Shown piece by piece: positions 36,259 to 49,539 of a DNA stretch of 64,000 nt. Both the position numbers and the translations under genes were made by a program. The stretch is from NCBI RefSeq assembly GCF_022682495.2, contig NC_071390.1, forward strand, positions 99,208,294-99,272,293, given 5' to 3'. This DNA is from Desmodus rotundus. Its lineage: Eukaryota; Chordata; Mammalia; Chiroptera; Phyllostomidae. A model generated the notes under the pieces. It worked only from the letters and a program-made list of their open reading frames with translations. It searched no databases and was not told where the DNA came from. Numbering within the stretch: position 1 is the first letter of the stretch; every line of letters begins with the position of its first letter.

Positions 36259-39010
36259 ATTAAAGTTTCAATACAAAGTTATATTTTTGGGAGTAAATGA
36301 AATTCTGAAGATAAGAGTCATTTGAATTAAGCCACTAAGTTTAATCATATTTATAATTCCTGACATTTAGAATGATATAGATATCATTGAATGATATATA
36401 TATCTGTGAATACATATATTTCCACAAAATTTTGGTTTATTAGGTTTGAAACCCAAAACTTTGAAAATAGGCTGCTGCTTTTAATACTTTTCGGAATGTT
36501 GAAAGACAGATTGATGTTAAATCAACATATTTCCCTTGAGCTCTGAATTCAATATATTTTACCAATGTCTCTAAAATAAAGAAAAACATTTAATTAGTAG
36601 TTCAAAAAAATTATATACCTGGACTGTATTAAATCACTTAAAGCCATGCTTTGGTGGAGGGAATGGTAATGGTGAACACTGAACAATTTGTGCAAATTAT
36701 AGCAAATTTTGGAAAACCATGGAGAGATTAATAAAAAGGACATGTAGATTCTTTGAGGTCCAGAGCCATAGCTGCTCACTGCGTGTAGGAGCGTTAATAA
36801 ATATGTTATAAATCTATTGATAGGTTCCTAGGCACTGTGTGGTGAACTAAGCTGGACTGGCCATGCATTAGTAATCACTTAGTCAGTGTCCTTAGAGGAG
36901 GATTATTCACGATGATGCTCTTTCTCTTACATTGATCCAAAAATTGCTACTATGTCGTTTTAATGGACATGGAATTGCATGACTTTAGAAGAGTCTGAAA
37001 TGAACATTGTTTACTTTTTTTCTAGGACAAACCATGTAGAAATAATATCTGAAATCTATCATTAATTTACCTTCTTCCAAAATGAGAAACTATGACTCGC
37101 AATAAGCTATTGTATCATGGAGCTGTGGTGCTTGCCCATATGAAACCCATGGCACAGGAGGGATGTTCCCTGAGACTTTGGGTTGTTCTGGGGCAATTAT
37201 TCAAATACGAGTAACTGACTGTCCAGAGATGGGAAGAGGAGATATGCGAGAAGGTCTTACGGTGTTTTGTAGCCTCTCCTGATCTCAGCCCTTGCTGTCA
37301 CCCTGTGTTCCACTGTTAATATGCATGCTGTAGGCTAATTAACCTAATCCAGCTTCATTTTTACTCTCTCCATTAAAAATGTCATTTGTATTGCTATCTT
37401 ATATTCTCCCCACTGTAATTTAAGAACATTTTCTCTTGTTTGGTTCTCATCAGAGAAGAATAGCTAATTAAAAGTTTCTGTGAAACAACTGATTAAATTT
37501 GATTTTCCATGGTAAATAATGGAGTCTGACTTTGTTTTCATTCATGTCTTGACCAACAGGAATTTCCTGTCTATTTCATAAGGATGTTGAAAAGACTCAC
37601 TAACTAGTGTACGTAAGAGTCTTTAAGCTCCATAGAAGAAAGGAACTACAGATAAACATAAAATTTATAAGAAATAGAAATTAAGATGAGAATGTGTCTT
37701 TTTACCATGCTTATATTGTCAATCGGTTTCAGATATCAAAGTTATGGGCTCTACTTTTGTGTTTCTGAATAGGGCTCTCTAGAAAGTAGCAATGGCAGAT
37801 TAAGCAAGAGTGAGATAAAGCCTGTAGTTTTCTGTGCCTTCAATAGGTAACATTCATATCGATGTCAATGTTATATTAAATGATACACAGAGTTGTTCTT
37901 TCTCAGGCATCATTCAGCCTCATTTCTTGGATATTATAAGAAATGTTATCTCAGATATATAAAATTGGAAACATGTGCTTTAGGACCAATAGTATTGCTG
38001 TTTCATAAGGTCAGCTCCAAAGGCTCTGCATAAAGTTAGGTTAATTTAAAATGAAATAGAGGCAGCTGTTGTAAGAAATGCAGTATATAAGTTCTCATTT
38101 AAGGTTATATTTTATTTCCCTTATAAATTTTAATTGTGTTTTTTGAGGAAAAGAATTTGTTAATGGAATAAAATAAAACCTGGTTTGGCAAATGTTCTGT
38201 AACCATACTAAAATGGATAGTGAATGAAGTAATAAAACTCAATTGCAGTTTTTCCCTCCCTGATACAAAAAGAGTATGGAATGTTTTTTTCTGCAATAAG
38301 GGTTATGATAAAATGCTTTCTTTTCTTTACAGCAGATTGCAAAAAGAATTTAAGACTAAGAATTATATTTCAAATCTTAAGACTTCAAGGTTGCTTTGAC
38401 AAACAGAAGGAAGCTGCATTATTTCTTATATGTTTAGGTCACTCTTTTCCACTCCTTGCAGCTCGAGCTCAATTACAAACACAGTAAAGGCATGGACTCG
38501 TGACACTTTATTAACTCTTCAGCCAGATCTTCAAAATGGATTGTTATCAACATTTTCTTGACTTCATGTTAAGATTTGTCTCAAGTCCTTCATTTTTCAT
38601 TTTTTTCTTTGCCTTTATTTCTTTAAAAAAATTATTTTCCACAGTGTGTGGCTGTTTCTTCTGGTCTTAACTGTCACCAGATGAAAGAACACTTACCAGC
38701 TATTTCAAAGGTACTACGATCAATCTAAAGAGATTATAATAGAAATGAGTTTAATGTGTCTTAATTGGGGACTATCTTAGGGGAAATTTTCAAAGTAATT
38801 ATCTGTCAAGTAAAAAAATATCTCCAACAGAATCACTTAAAAATAAAAATGAAACACTCAGCATGTGGGTCTACTAATTGAGTTAATAGGCAAAAAAAGA
38901 AAAAGATGATGCATAGATGAACTTCCATGCAATACTATTCAGAGTCACACCCAGTCACTTTACTTATTCAGAGTGTAATTGAGGGACTTGAGCCTAAAAA
39001 GGCAGCCCCT
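36259..39010. other. Intergenic, nothing recognised
   Basis: AT-rich unique-looking sequence. No exon or named repeat is recognised; frames at 38105-38487 are short and featureless. Confidence 0.45.
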
Positions 39011-39019
39011 CCAAGCAGC

Positions 39020-39145
39020 CAAGACATCTGTACCTTGAGCAGGTTCCATAACCTCTCTATGCTTCAGTTTCTTTAGCTGTTAATGAAAGTATGAATATAA
39101 AGCACATAGTAAAAATGCTCAATAAACATTTTTGTTGTTTAAAAA
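39020..39145 (+). repeat. MIR-type SINE fragment
   Basis: 'TGAGCAGGTTCCATAACCTC', 'TGCTTCAGTTTCTTTAGCTG' and 'AAATGCTCAATAAACATTTT' in sense order are diagnostic of MIR. Confidence 0.7.
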
Positions 39146-39252
39146 ATTGTCTCGATTCACTGCTGTTGTGTGGTTATGGTATACTATATGAAGCCCAGAT
39201 AGCCATCTCAAAATATTTTTTAGAATTTCTTACAATGAGAAAGTATTTCTTT

Positions 39253-39555
39253 TATTTTTATTTTTAATTGGCAATGATTTTTTATTGTTTAGTTATACTT
39301 GTCCCACCTTTCTCCCCATTGCTCTCCCCTGCCTCACCCCACCACTCCCACAGTCAATCCCTCCCATTGTCCGTGCCCATGAGTCCTCTATTCGTGTTCC
39401 TTGTCTTGCCCCTTTCCCCTCTTTCCCCGTTATCCCCTGCCCTCCTCCCCTCTGGTCACTGTCAGTTTGTTCTTTATTTCCATGTCTCTGGTTCTATTTT
39501 GCTCACTTGTTTTGTTGATTAGGTTTCACTTATAAGTGACATCATATGGTATTTG
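39253..39555 (-). mobile_element. Bat L1 3'UTR, 5'-truncated
   Basis: Minus-strand L1 3'UTR flanked by 10-bp GTATTTCTTT duplications (39243-39252 and 39556-39565). Reading frames here are pyrimidine-rich artefacts. Confidence 0.85.
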
Positions 39556-39565
39556 GTATTTCTTT

Positions 39566-40460
39566 CATAACTAGAAAAAGTAAATATTAATACAACTCCT
39601 ATACAGATATAGAAAATTATTTGAAAATTTTTTGTTAGTCATTTAATTATCATGGGAAGGGCAAGAGATTGGACTAGCTATATACACACAATTAATTTTC
39701 ATGTTTTGAAAAATGTTTACTGAGATAGGAGTGATGATAAAACTTACAACACTATTATTGTATTCTGCATATGTTGTGTTATTGTCTATGATATACTTAA
39801 CTGGTGTTAATCATTGATTCTTTCTAGAATAATATTTTGAAGATTGAAAAATCTCAATTAAAATAGTAAATCAACAACAAATAGGGAATGAACACTTTGT
39901 CATTCTATTTAACATATTTTGTGTAGAAATATAATCCAACAGGGGAGATGCTCTGTGGTTCACTTGATATTGCTCAAAAGCTCACAAGATGGCAGTGTAT
40001 TAAAATCTACAAAAAAATCAAAGACATGAGTTAGAATATTCTACAGTGATTACACAGGGTTAGTAATTATGCCCTGAGTCAAATCAAGGCATTAAGATTA
40101 TGTTTCCTTAAATAATATTTTATATGTCCAGAATGGATTATTGTATGTAATTATTGAAGTACATTAGTTTCCACAATCTTATTCCACTTTTGTATTTATG
40201 ACTCCCACATTCCTAAGATGAAAGGCTGTTGTGCAGTCAAGAAAGTGATAGTAAGTCCCATGTCTCCTCATTCACCTCTTCCTGATCTTGGGAGCAGAGT
40301 CACTACTCTCTCTGTTCCTGTTTACTTTGGGTGGTTGTAACTGGCCCATCTTGGGTGCCCTTTTTGTTCTCATAGTTGTAGTAAACCCCTTCCTAAAAAC
40401 AATAGCATCAAACTGAGTTATTGAGTATAGGTTATGCTATTTTGGCAGGAGTTTGGACTT
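39566..40460. other. Intergenic, nothing recognised
   Basis: AT-rich between two young retroelements; no supported feature. Confidence 0.4.
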
Positions 40461-40462
40461 TA

Positions 40463-40672
40463 AGAGGTTTTTTAAAAAAAATTTTATTTTTAGAGAGAGG
40501 GGAAAGGAGGGAGAAAGAGAAGGAGAGAAACATCAATGTGCGGTTGCTTCTCCTGCGCCCCCAGCTGGGGACCTGACCCACAACCCAGGCATGTGCCCTG
40601 ACTGGGAATCAAACCAGCAACCCTTTGGTTTGCAGGCTGGCACTCAATCCACTGAGCCACACCAGCCAGGGC
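40463..40672 (-). mobile_element. Ves SINE
   Basis: Full antisense copy: T-rich tail, AGAAACATCAATGTGCGGTT, then the tRNA-like head ending in ACACCAGCCAGGGC. A weak flank repeat (AAGAGGTTTTT / AAGGGTGTTTA) is possible. Confidence 0.92.
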
Positions 40673-41049
40673 AAGGGTGTTTATATTGATTTTCTGATAT
40701 AGGTGGTAACTTTAGTTTCATATCTTCATAAGAAAAATTTATTTCAAATATCTTAAATCATTAAAATATAAACATACAGTATTTACTTATTATATGTCAT
40801 GCACTATCCTGGATACTAGGAAATTTAACAGTGAACAAAATTGCCAAAAATCTCTGCTGTAGTAGAGATTGCATACTAATAGAGGATAATTGAGTCTGAA
40901 GTTTAGGTAATAAGCAAGACACTTAATATGGAAATATGTAAGTTATATTAAAAAGGGGGGATTATCACTGAAGTAAAATGCTGTTGACAGATTCAGGAAA
41001 AAGAGCATGAGCAATGACCATTGGATTTAGTGTCATGGAAATTGTTTTT

Positions 41050-41530
41050 GGATTCTCTAGAGGAACAAGTCAAATAGGTCTATCTATTTATCTATCTATG
41101 TATCAGTCATCTATCTATCTATCTATCATCATCCTCTGACTACCTACCTACCTATCATGTATCTCCCTACCTATATATTGAGAGATTTAAGTAATTGGCT
41201 CCAACAATTATGGGGGCTGCAAAGTTCAGATCTTCAGGGTAGGCCAGCAGGCTGGAGACCCAGGAAAGAATTGATGTTGTAGTCTTGAGTCCAAAGGCAG
41301 TTTGAAGGCAGGATTCCTTTTTCTCAGAGGACCTCAGTCTTTTCTCTTAAGATCCTCAATTGATTAGATGAGGACAATCCACATTATGGAGGGTAATCTA
41401 ACTTACTCAAATCTACTAATGTAAATTTAATTGCAGTTAAAAATTACTTTTGCAACAACATCTTCATAGCACCTGGTGTTAACCAAATAACTGGGTACCT
41501 AACCAAGCTGACACATAAAATGAACCATCA
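41050..41530 (+). repeat. Old retroelement fragment containing a (TCTA)n tract
   Basis: It opens 'GATTCTCTAGAGGAACAAGT', has a TCTA/TACC-rich microsatellite at 41079-41165, then 'GGCTGGAGACCCAGGAAAGA' and ends 'GCTGACACATAAAATGAACCATCACA'-like text. The family is a common one of laurasiatherian and other mammals; I cannot name it with confidence. Confidence 0.5.
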
Positions 41531-43305
41531 CAGAAGTCATTGACAAAACTGAGACATTTCTATGGAGTATTATTCACTGCTATATCCCAATATCTTAGCA
41601 TTGTATTTAGTTGTATTTCTATTTATTTTCCCCTTAAATATTATATAATCACTTGAACCAAGTTAGATAAAACATGCCAAAAGGAAAAAAACATTTCCAG
41701 AAACATTTTTAAATTTTGGTTTGTAAAAACATAGCAGTTGAAGAGTAATTGAAATTATTCAAAAATTGGTCATTCAAAAACTACAAAAATAATTCTATAG
41801 TCAAGTGAAAAATTCACAATACAAATGATCAAATAATTCTACATATTTTAAAAAGCCAAATTTTATATCTTTTGGTTGTGCTCATACTATCCTCAATTAA
41901 GATTATAGGACTTCCTTTTATAAGTCTTCTATCTGATAACCTTAAAAATAAAGATAGTAACTGCTGATATATTCCCAAATCCTGGAGAAATGACTCTAAG
42001 TAAGACACATAAATAATTAAATATTTTCATTAGTAATATCTAGCAGATTTAATTGTGTTTTCCATTAAGTTTTTGCTAGAGTTGTCAAGTGACCAGATGG
42101 AGAAACTTCACTTTTCCCCTCCAAGTAATCATTTTCTGGTAACATCTGCATCCCCAAAGTCTGAACCTTTCTCACTGAGTGACTAGTTCCTGATACCATG
42201 TAGCTTTTTACATTCCAGGAGCTGGGCTTTCCACAACAATGTTCAGATTTTTAAATGTCTTAAAAGCAATATGACACTGTTTATTTTCTTTCTTAATCTA
42301 ATTATCCTGGATTGCATTTCCTGGTTTACTGGTACAACATTGATTATTTAACTTTATCATAGAGTATGAGAATGTTTATGGATTACCATTAAAATTTCTA
42401 AATTAGCTAGGCTGAAGGTATGTGGCGAGGTAAAAATAGAGCACTTCAAACTACCAGTCTTATTACAGCTTAGTTTTATGATATAATTTGTCTGAGTATG
42501 TAAGCAGGTTTTTCCCTATGCAATCTTCCTCAATAAACTATAATTTTTGTTTCTACTCAATGATTTTATATACTTGGAAATGTATTCTGAATGTATGGTT
42601 CGGGATAAAGTTCTACTTACAAACCATCAATTCAAGAGGAACTCAGTTCATCAGTTGGTCATTTCTGAGGAAAAATAATTTTGACTCTAAAATCTATGTG
42701 TTATTGACATTAGGTTAACCATTTTGTATTGAAATAATATGCAGTTTTCTTTTCAAAATTTTAATTTGTCACTTAACGTCCCTTGTAATACTGTTTTAAG
42801 ATTTTAAACAAAATATAACAAAGCAAACAAAAAAAATCCTTCTGTAGATACATCTATCTTCTGAAAAATAATCAAGGTTTATTTTTCCCAGTTGTTGTTG
42901 CCAAGATTTTCAATACCTAGGACTATTTCTTGTTGCACAATATTTAGTATATATATATATAGCCATGAACTAGATGATTATTGATTGAATGTATGAATAA
43001 GTGAATGAATAAGTACATTGATGAATGACTTCATTAAGCTTTAAAATTGGCTCTGAACTTCTTGACAATCAAGACAAAATGAAAACATGGTAGGCTATTA
43101 AATTTTCAGTTCCTTAATAGAAGAAAGAATATCAAGTGAAATTTCCTTCATGGTTTTTCCTGCCACATTTTGTTTCCATTTCCTTAAATTTTCATCTTCC
43201 CTCCCAAGTCAGTAGAACATGAAAATCTCCTCTGTAAAGGTTATTCTACTAAAGACTTAAACCCTGTTTTCAGCACAACAGGGATTCTATTAAAATGTAA
43301 CCTGG
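41531..43305. other. Intergenic, nothing recognised
   Basis: Very AT-rich. A short (TA)n lies at about 42948-42962. No gene-like signal. Confidence 0.4.
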
Positions 43306-43309
43306 ATAA

Positions 43310-43760
43310 CAGCCTCTGATCAAAATCCTTAAAAGGCTTTCTTTTCATCCAGAAACCAAAACCAAAACCAAACACACAAACAAAACTATCTAATTACAAT
43401 GGGTTATGATCTCTGCCCTCTTTCTTCCCCTCCGTCCTCTGTGTTCCCACTCTTTACTCAGTTCTCCCATTCTGCACCTAGCTCTTTCTGCTCTAATCAC
43501 AGTGGCCCACCTTGAACATGCTAAGCCAATCATTCTATCAATTAGGATTTTTCTACGGGTATCCATAGATTTCCCCACTTTTTTCTGGTTTTTACTGGGA
43601 CGTCACTTAAGTAGTGAGTTTCTTTATTGACACCTCATAGAAAATAGCAGCCCCTCTCTTGTCATTCTCTATTCTATTTACCTCCTTTATTTGTTTCCAT
43701 AGCAACAACCACCATCTGTGTCTTTAATTGATTCCCCTTTCCTTAAGTATATACCAACAC
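43310..43760 (+). repeat. L2 LINE fragment
   Basis: Sense L2-like order: 'TGATCAAAATCCTTAAAAGG', 'TCTGCTCTAATCACAGTGGC', 'CTTGAACATGCTAAGCCAAT', then 'TTTACCTCCTTTATTTGTTT'. No intact frame. Confidence 0.55.
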
Positions 43761-44152
43761 TAAGACTTTTCTCATTTCTTCCTGGGGACTCTATGAACTC
43801 ATTTGAATAGTAGCCCACATGTACTTCCTTTACCAGATGTGGTATAATATGTTGTTAGAGAATATTAATAAGGCTTCAAGCAGATAGTATATGGTAATTG
43901 ATTTGGCATATACACTGTTTCATAGTTTGATTGGAAAAGAGAATCAGAAGAATTTTCATTCATGTGACATTGAAAGAATATTTATTTTAAAATTTTCCTA
44001 AAATACACTGTTATAAATTATTCCAAGGAGATGTGGATTACCAGGATATCTCATAGAACACTGATATATTACATTGATAATAACATGCATATTTGATAGG
44101 ATGAGCAAGAGATGATAGTAGTATATTAGAGGCACATACATGCATATATATG

Positions 44153-44191
<39 letters not shown>
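44153..44191. repeat. (TC)n microsatellite
   Basis: About 19 uninterrupted CT units. Confidence 0.95.
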
Positions 44192-44197
<6 letters not shown>

Positions 44198-44309
44198 CCC
44201 AAAGGGTGGATTTAAGTTTCAGGGACCTGTCACTTCAGGGATGAATTCAGAGGTCTGGTGGTCAGAAGCATGCTAATATGCTCTCCAAATTAAGACACAT
44301 TTCTGCATC

Positions 44310-45445
44310 GTGCATCTCCTATGACAAGAATGAAGCAAAGTGACTAGTGACCTCTTTTCATTCTGGAGGCAGCACCCTTCACACATGGAAATACTGTTTG
44401 GACCATATATCAGGTGGCACAGAGTGTTGCCAGCTTTCAGAGGGACCAGGAGCAGTACAGGAACCTGTAGGACTCCAGGCTATGATTTGGACAGCCCCAT
44501 TGCCCGAGCCACATGGTCCAATGGGCTCTCTGATGTTGGAAGTGCTGATTTTGAAAAACAGGCTGTTTGGAGTTCATGGAAAGACTTTGTTGGAGAATCA
44601 TGATGCAGGTTTCTGGGATTCTGGAGCAAAGTCATGTCACTCATAAAAGAGAATTTTATGCCTTTTGAAAAATAACTTCTGGCATATTACTTGGCCCTAG
44701 CAGAGATAAAATAGTTGACCATGAGGTGCCTAGTGACCTTGTGTTCAAAACTACTTATTATAGTGGTGTCAGACTTACCAATTCATAGATTTGGGTGGGT
44801 CCATCAGCAGTCTATTGTAGGGTGGAAATGGCATATCTGAGATCACAAGCACACCGTGTGAGCTGGTAGCCAGACCCCATGTCACACATTACAGTCGTTC
44901 CAATGCCCTTCCCTCAATGCCCTTCCCTCAGATCACACCCAGTGAGAAAGTCCTGTGCGACTAAGGAAGAGAAGGAAAAAACCTGAGCTTTCTTGATGGA
45001 TGAGTCAGCTCAGTACATTGATGGCAGCTGAAATGAATAGTGCCTGCATTACAGCCACGTTCATGAGGAGGTCTTGCAAGAGGGTGGGGAGAGAAAATCT
45101 CCCTGATGTGTGGAACTGTGAGTGTAAGGTGGGGTCATTCACTTTGTGCAAAAGGGGAAGTGTCCTGAGGGCCGTGGACAATGAATGGCCTGGCCAGCTG
45201 GCCAGGAATCTAGTAGGAAAATGACTGGAAGATTAGAGTTAGGAAGAGGCAGGCAGACGGACATGTGGGAGAGGACAAGGAGTGTGAAGATTTTTCTAAG
45301 TTAATATCTGGAGAACAGCATTTACCACAAAGAAAGCACTAAACAACCAGTAGACAAAATGATTGAGCCTTTTGACGTCCCCAGCGTCTGTCATAGGCCA
45401 CACAAGAACTTGCACGAAGGACGCATGAATGGGGTGACCTACTGA
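44310..45445 (+). pseudogene. ERV-L-like pol remnant
   Basis: About 1.1 kb of sense sequence follows the text of class III (ERV-L/HERV16-like) pol around the RNase H and following region, for example 'GGGATTCTGGAGCAAAGTCA', 'GCATATTACTTGGCCCTAGC', 'GTGGAACTGTGAGTG' and 'CCTGGCCAGCTGGCCAGGAA'. There are many stops and indels; the longest frames are 99 codons and under. No LTR is seen next to it, so it is an orphan internal fragment. The assignment rests on recalled consensus text and should be read as probable. Confidence 0.6.
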
Positions 45446-47285
45446 ATTTCCTCCGTTCTAAGATGCCCATTTTTCACATTTCAGCATAACTGAAACTGAA
45501 GTGCCTCTTATGCTCAATGTACTTAAAAAAACCTTATGTCTAACTCATTTGGCACCAAGTTTTCTTTTTTACATGTACTTCAAATATGGTCTTACAATGA
45601 ATTGAAAGTTTTCTTCTACTTTCACAGCTTGTCTTACAATTGACAATGTCTTTGATTTGATGAAATAGAAGCATCATTGTATGTTTTCTGGATCAACAAC
45701 CTGTCATTTAAATTTACATATTAAACAAAATTTGCCGGGCTCCTTCTTTGTTCTAACACGTACAAGCCATATTTTTAACCTTACGCGTTGTGTCGGCATC
45801 GCGCTGACTCCTACGTGTTTGAAGTGCCGGCGTCTGCCTTACAGCAGTGCAGCCACTCCGAAGGTTATGAAAACAGTGTCACCAGTATGTGGTGCTGCAC
45901 TTCGGCTTCCAAGCCTGTCATAGTTACTCAAAAACTGTTTCACTCAAGTCCTCATCCGAAACATTTAATTTGTTCTTCAAAAAGCGACAGATTTCCTATT
46001 GTTGTTGGCTAGAAAACCCACTAGGGCTTCTGACGATGTGACAAAAAGGGACAGCTGTGTTCCTAATGAGCTGAGACGTGTGAAGTTACTGAGTCAGCTT
46101 TAAAACCATTATTTCCAACTTTATGGTAAAGAGGGGTAGGATATTTTCCTTTCGTACATTCTGGTTGTCTTCCATTGGGACTGCTGCGTCCGTTTGTGGT
46201 TTGACCCGGTGCGGGGAGAGGCATTTTATCCCGAAACAACTCTTCATGCTTCAGCACTAAGACCTGAGATGAAGAGGAGCCATTCTGACCTGCGCAGAAG
46301 ATACACCCCTAGTTTGGTTACTATAAATGGTGGGTTTTGACACTTTATCATCTCTATTTTGAACATGAGGAGATAAATCATTCCATTGAAAGGATCAGAT
46401 TCCCCAAAGTTATACAGCGAACCAGTGACACAACAGCACATAGGTAACCCCTACAACTCCCCCTTTTTTTTACTTTCTCTCAACTCAGCAACCACATTTG
46501 TAAACTGGGTCTCCTTCCATCTAAGGTAGAACTCACATGGTAACCTACAATGGCCACTATTAGCTTTAGTTGTTTAGGAAGTCCAAACAGAAATGGTTAC
46601 AAAAAGTGGAAATTCAAATATGACAAGGAATCTCTGACAAAATAACATTCCGTATAACAATGCTTCTTACGTGAAAGATGGAAATGACAGCATGACAGGA
46701 TGTTTAAAACACTGATTGGAAAGAGAATGTATTAGTCCAAATGATTCAGGCTTAGACAAAGTAGACTCATTTTGAGCTTATGTAGAAAAAAATCACCTAC
46801 ATGTTTTATGTTAGTTATGTTTTCCTTAAAATGTTTTAGAATTTTGGAAGATTAATCATTTCAAAAGTCCAAGAGTTCCTAAAATTTAGTAAAACCAGTA
46901 ATGAGGAGGGTGCAGAGCGTAGAGACGTGAAAAAGAGATTACAGAATGCAGGAACTGAAACACGTGTCCGAGCGTAAGCTTCAGGGGCAAACAGATCATC
47001 TTACAGACGGCAGGGCACCAAGAGAGAAAATGTTTTGTGCTAAGAGTTTACGAGTTTAGTTCCAGATGAGGGTATTCACATGAAAGTGGAATTTTGAGTT
47101 ACAGGGACAATGTACTGCTGGCTGAAAGGGAGACATAAATTTATTTTTTTCTGAAAAACTGGGTAATTCCTGAAGAACTTTGTCACTCGGAAATAGAACA
47201 CAGTGGAACAAATATTTTCTCATCGCTACTCAAACACATTTCTCCCTTTCAATAGACAAGATGGAAGTAAGCATTTTTAGGGCAT
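45446..47285. other. Intergenic with an unexplained CpG-dense patch
   Basis: Around 45780-45840 about eight CpGs occur within 60 bp, in otherwise AT-rich DNA, and CpGs continue to about 46230. No gene family is recognised in either strand's short frames (45681-45923 plus; 46063-46441 minus). The rest shows nothing. Confidence 0.45.
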
Positions 47286-47289
47286 AAGC

Positions 47290-47505
47290 TAAAGCAGAAT
47301 TTCTTATCCTTGGCACTGTTGCCATTTCGGGCCAGATAACCCTGTGTTGTTGGGGGACTGTCTTGAGTCAGGTAGGGGTTTAACAGAATCCCTGGTTCCT
47401 ACCCTCTAGATACCAGTGACAACCTTCTACAATTGTGACAACCTAAATGTCCCCATGTGCTTCCTGGGGGAGGGTTCAAAGTCACCCCTGGATGAGAATC
47501 CCTAT
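47290..47505 (+). mobile_element. MER5A-like hAT-Charlie MITE
   Basis: 'TTGGCACTGTTGCCATTTCG', 'GATACCAGTGACAACCTTCT' and 'ATTGTGACAACCTAAATGTC' follow MER5A consensus text in order. Diverged. Confidence 0.7.
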
Positions 47506-47749
47506 GCTGGAGGCAACTCTAACAAAATAAGTGTACTTATTGACTTTAAGAAAATTTTTTCTAACATCTTCAATTCTACACATTTTCTTCTGGAAATGGA
47601 AACATCTGTGGTCATTTTTGTGTAGCTGCCCACAGATGGACTCTAAGTGCACTAAGTTCATGCAGAAGGGAACCAGAGAGTTCTGAAATGGTGGGAGTTG
47701 GGTCATGCTCTCTCTGAAGCATCTAAGGGAGAAGCTATTTGATGTAAGT

Positions 47750-48040
47750 CCTTAGCTTCTGGTGTTGCTGGCAGTCTTTGCTGCTCCTTAGCTTGCACGT
47801 GCATCACTCCATTCTCTGCCTCCATTTTTCATGGTATTTTTCTCTCTCTCCTCCCCCTCTTCTTTTTTCTAAGGACACAACCCTTGTTGAATTAGGGTCT
47901 ACTCTAATTGAATATGACCTTACCTTAACTTGATTATATCTGTACAGACTCTATGTTCAAAAAAGGTCACAATTAAAAGTATGAGGGGTTAGAACTTCAA
48001 AATCTTTTGAGGGGACACAATTCAACCTATACAACAGGAT
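47750..48040 (+). repeat. Ancient interspersed repeat, same family as at 11110
   Basis: 'CATCACTCCATTCTCTGCCT', 'CTTAACTTGATTATATCTGT' and 'GACACAATTCAACCTATACA' follow the 3' part of the family represented at 11110-11485. Name uncertain. Confidence 0.55.
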
Positions 48041-48401
48041 CCAAAGGAGAGAGGTTTGTTCTCAATTGGTTCCAAGAGAAGTAGTCACTGCAGAGGCCTC
48101 AGAAATGTTAGTCAAAGGCCCAGGCCCCTTGACCAAATGCATAGGTAATGAGTAAAAGGGGCCATGCTGAAGCCTCATCTCACTGTGGGATCTCTAGGCT
48201 CTAAAAGAAACAGCTCAAATCTGAAACAAAGGAGTATTTTGTACTGTGTGACTTTTGTGTATGTGTGAGCAGCTAATGTGGAAGTTGTTTAATGGACAGG
48301 ACAGCATCTCTGTCCTGTTTACTATTGGAGATGGCTGATTGAGGACACGTAGGTAACAGACAGACATTTAAGCTGGGGTAGTTTGAGGAGACTTTTTTTA
48401 A
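48041..48401. other. Intergenic, nothing recognised
   Basis: Moderate GC; no supported feature. Confidence 0.4.
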
Positions 48402-48415
48402 AAAGCCCATCATAA

Positions 48416-48623
48416 GCCCTGGCTGGTGGGGCTCAGTGGTTGAGTGTCAGCCTGAGAACCAAAGGGTAACTGGTTCAACTCCCAGTCAGGGCACATGCCT
48501 GGGTTGCTGGCCAGGTCCCCAGTAGGGGGCACTCAGGAGGCAACCGCACATTGATGTTTCTCTCCCTCCCTTTCTCCCTCCCTTCCCCTCTCTAAAAATA
48601 AATAAATAAAATCTTAAAAAAAA
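48416..48623 (+). mobile_element. Ves SINE
   Basis: Sense full-length copy beginning GCCCTGGCTGGTGGGGCTCA, with target duplications AAAGCCCATCATAA (48402-48415) and AAAGTCCATCATAA (48624-48637). Low divergence from the other Ves copies. Confidence 0.94.
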
Positions 48624-48639
48624 AAAGTCCATCATAAGG

Positions 48640-49535
48640 AAGGGGGGCCAGGAGGAAGAGACTTTGGTCAAGCAAGCCATCCAATGTACACCCTGCATGG
48701 TGGCAGCCTGAACTAATAAATATCTTGATCTCTTCCTTCCATTCCTCCTGCCAGTGCTACCCAAATGGCCAAACCCAACCAAAAGCCAGAGGACAACCTG
48801 TTGGTACAGTGTATACAGATGAGACCTCTGCAGCTAGCTCCCCGCACACCCACACTCCTGACAAGCAAGAGCATAAGCAGGTTTAAGAGGGTGCAGAGTA
48901 GATCTGAGTCCAAATGAAACACATCTAGCACATAAGAAATTCTAGCAAATAGATTCTCTTCTTTATATTATTTTCTCTATTAAAAAGTAAAATTCAATTT
49001 TTATGAATATGGACATTATTTTGACCTTGTGTTTGAAGGAGATCTCCTGCTTGGTCAACTTACATATTAGTCTCTAAATAAAAACAAGGGTGCATCCCAA
49101 ATAAAGACAAGATAATGACTAGGAGTCAGGAGACTTTGGTTTTAGTCCTAGCTTTAGAGATAACTTGATGAGAGATATTCATGGAAGTTTCATATATATA
49201 TGCATATATATATTTGTAAAGTTAGGGAGTCGAGTATCTTTTTTAGCTACATAATTTTATTGTCTCTAATGTCCTTTATTTGGTGTTGATTAGTCATGAT
49301 CATATCACATTCATTAACATACTTACCTTGATTATATATATTCAAAAAAAAAGAGAGAAAGAGCAATGAACAAAACCTATCAATTTGTGAGACTGTCTGT
49401 AAAGAATGAGAAGTGTAGCCCAATATAGTTAGTAGTTCTCACAAAGAATTTAGATGATTCAAGAAAGGAGATAAACATATTCCCAAATCTTGGCTTTTGA
49501 AATGGCTCAAGGTTTCCTGACCTTAGAACCCTTTA
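48640..49535. other. Intergenic, nothing recognised
   Basis: No supported gene. The 98-codon minus frame at 48486-48782 runs through the SINE and is an artefact. Confidence 0.4.
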
Positions 49536-49539
49536 GAAA

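Noticed and set aside
40453..40689. 78-codon frame as a gene
   Set aside because: Lies across a Ves SINE.
44880..44935. Adjacent 15-bp repeats (CAATGCCCTTCCCTC twice) as a regulatory site
   Set aside because: A single short tandem duplication inside a retroviral remnant; nothing else supports function.
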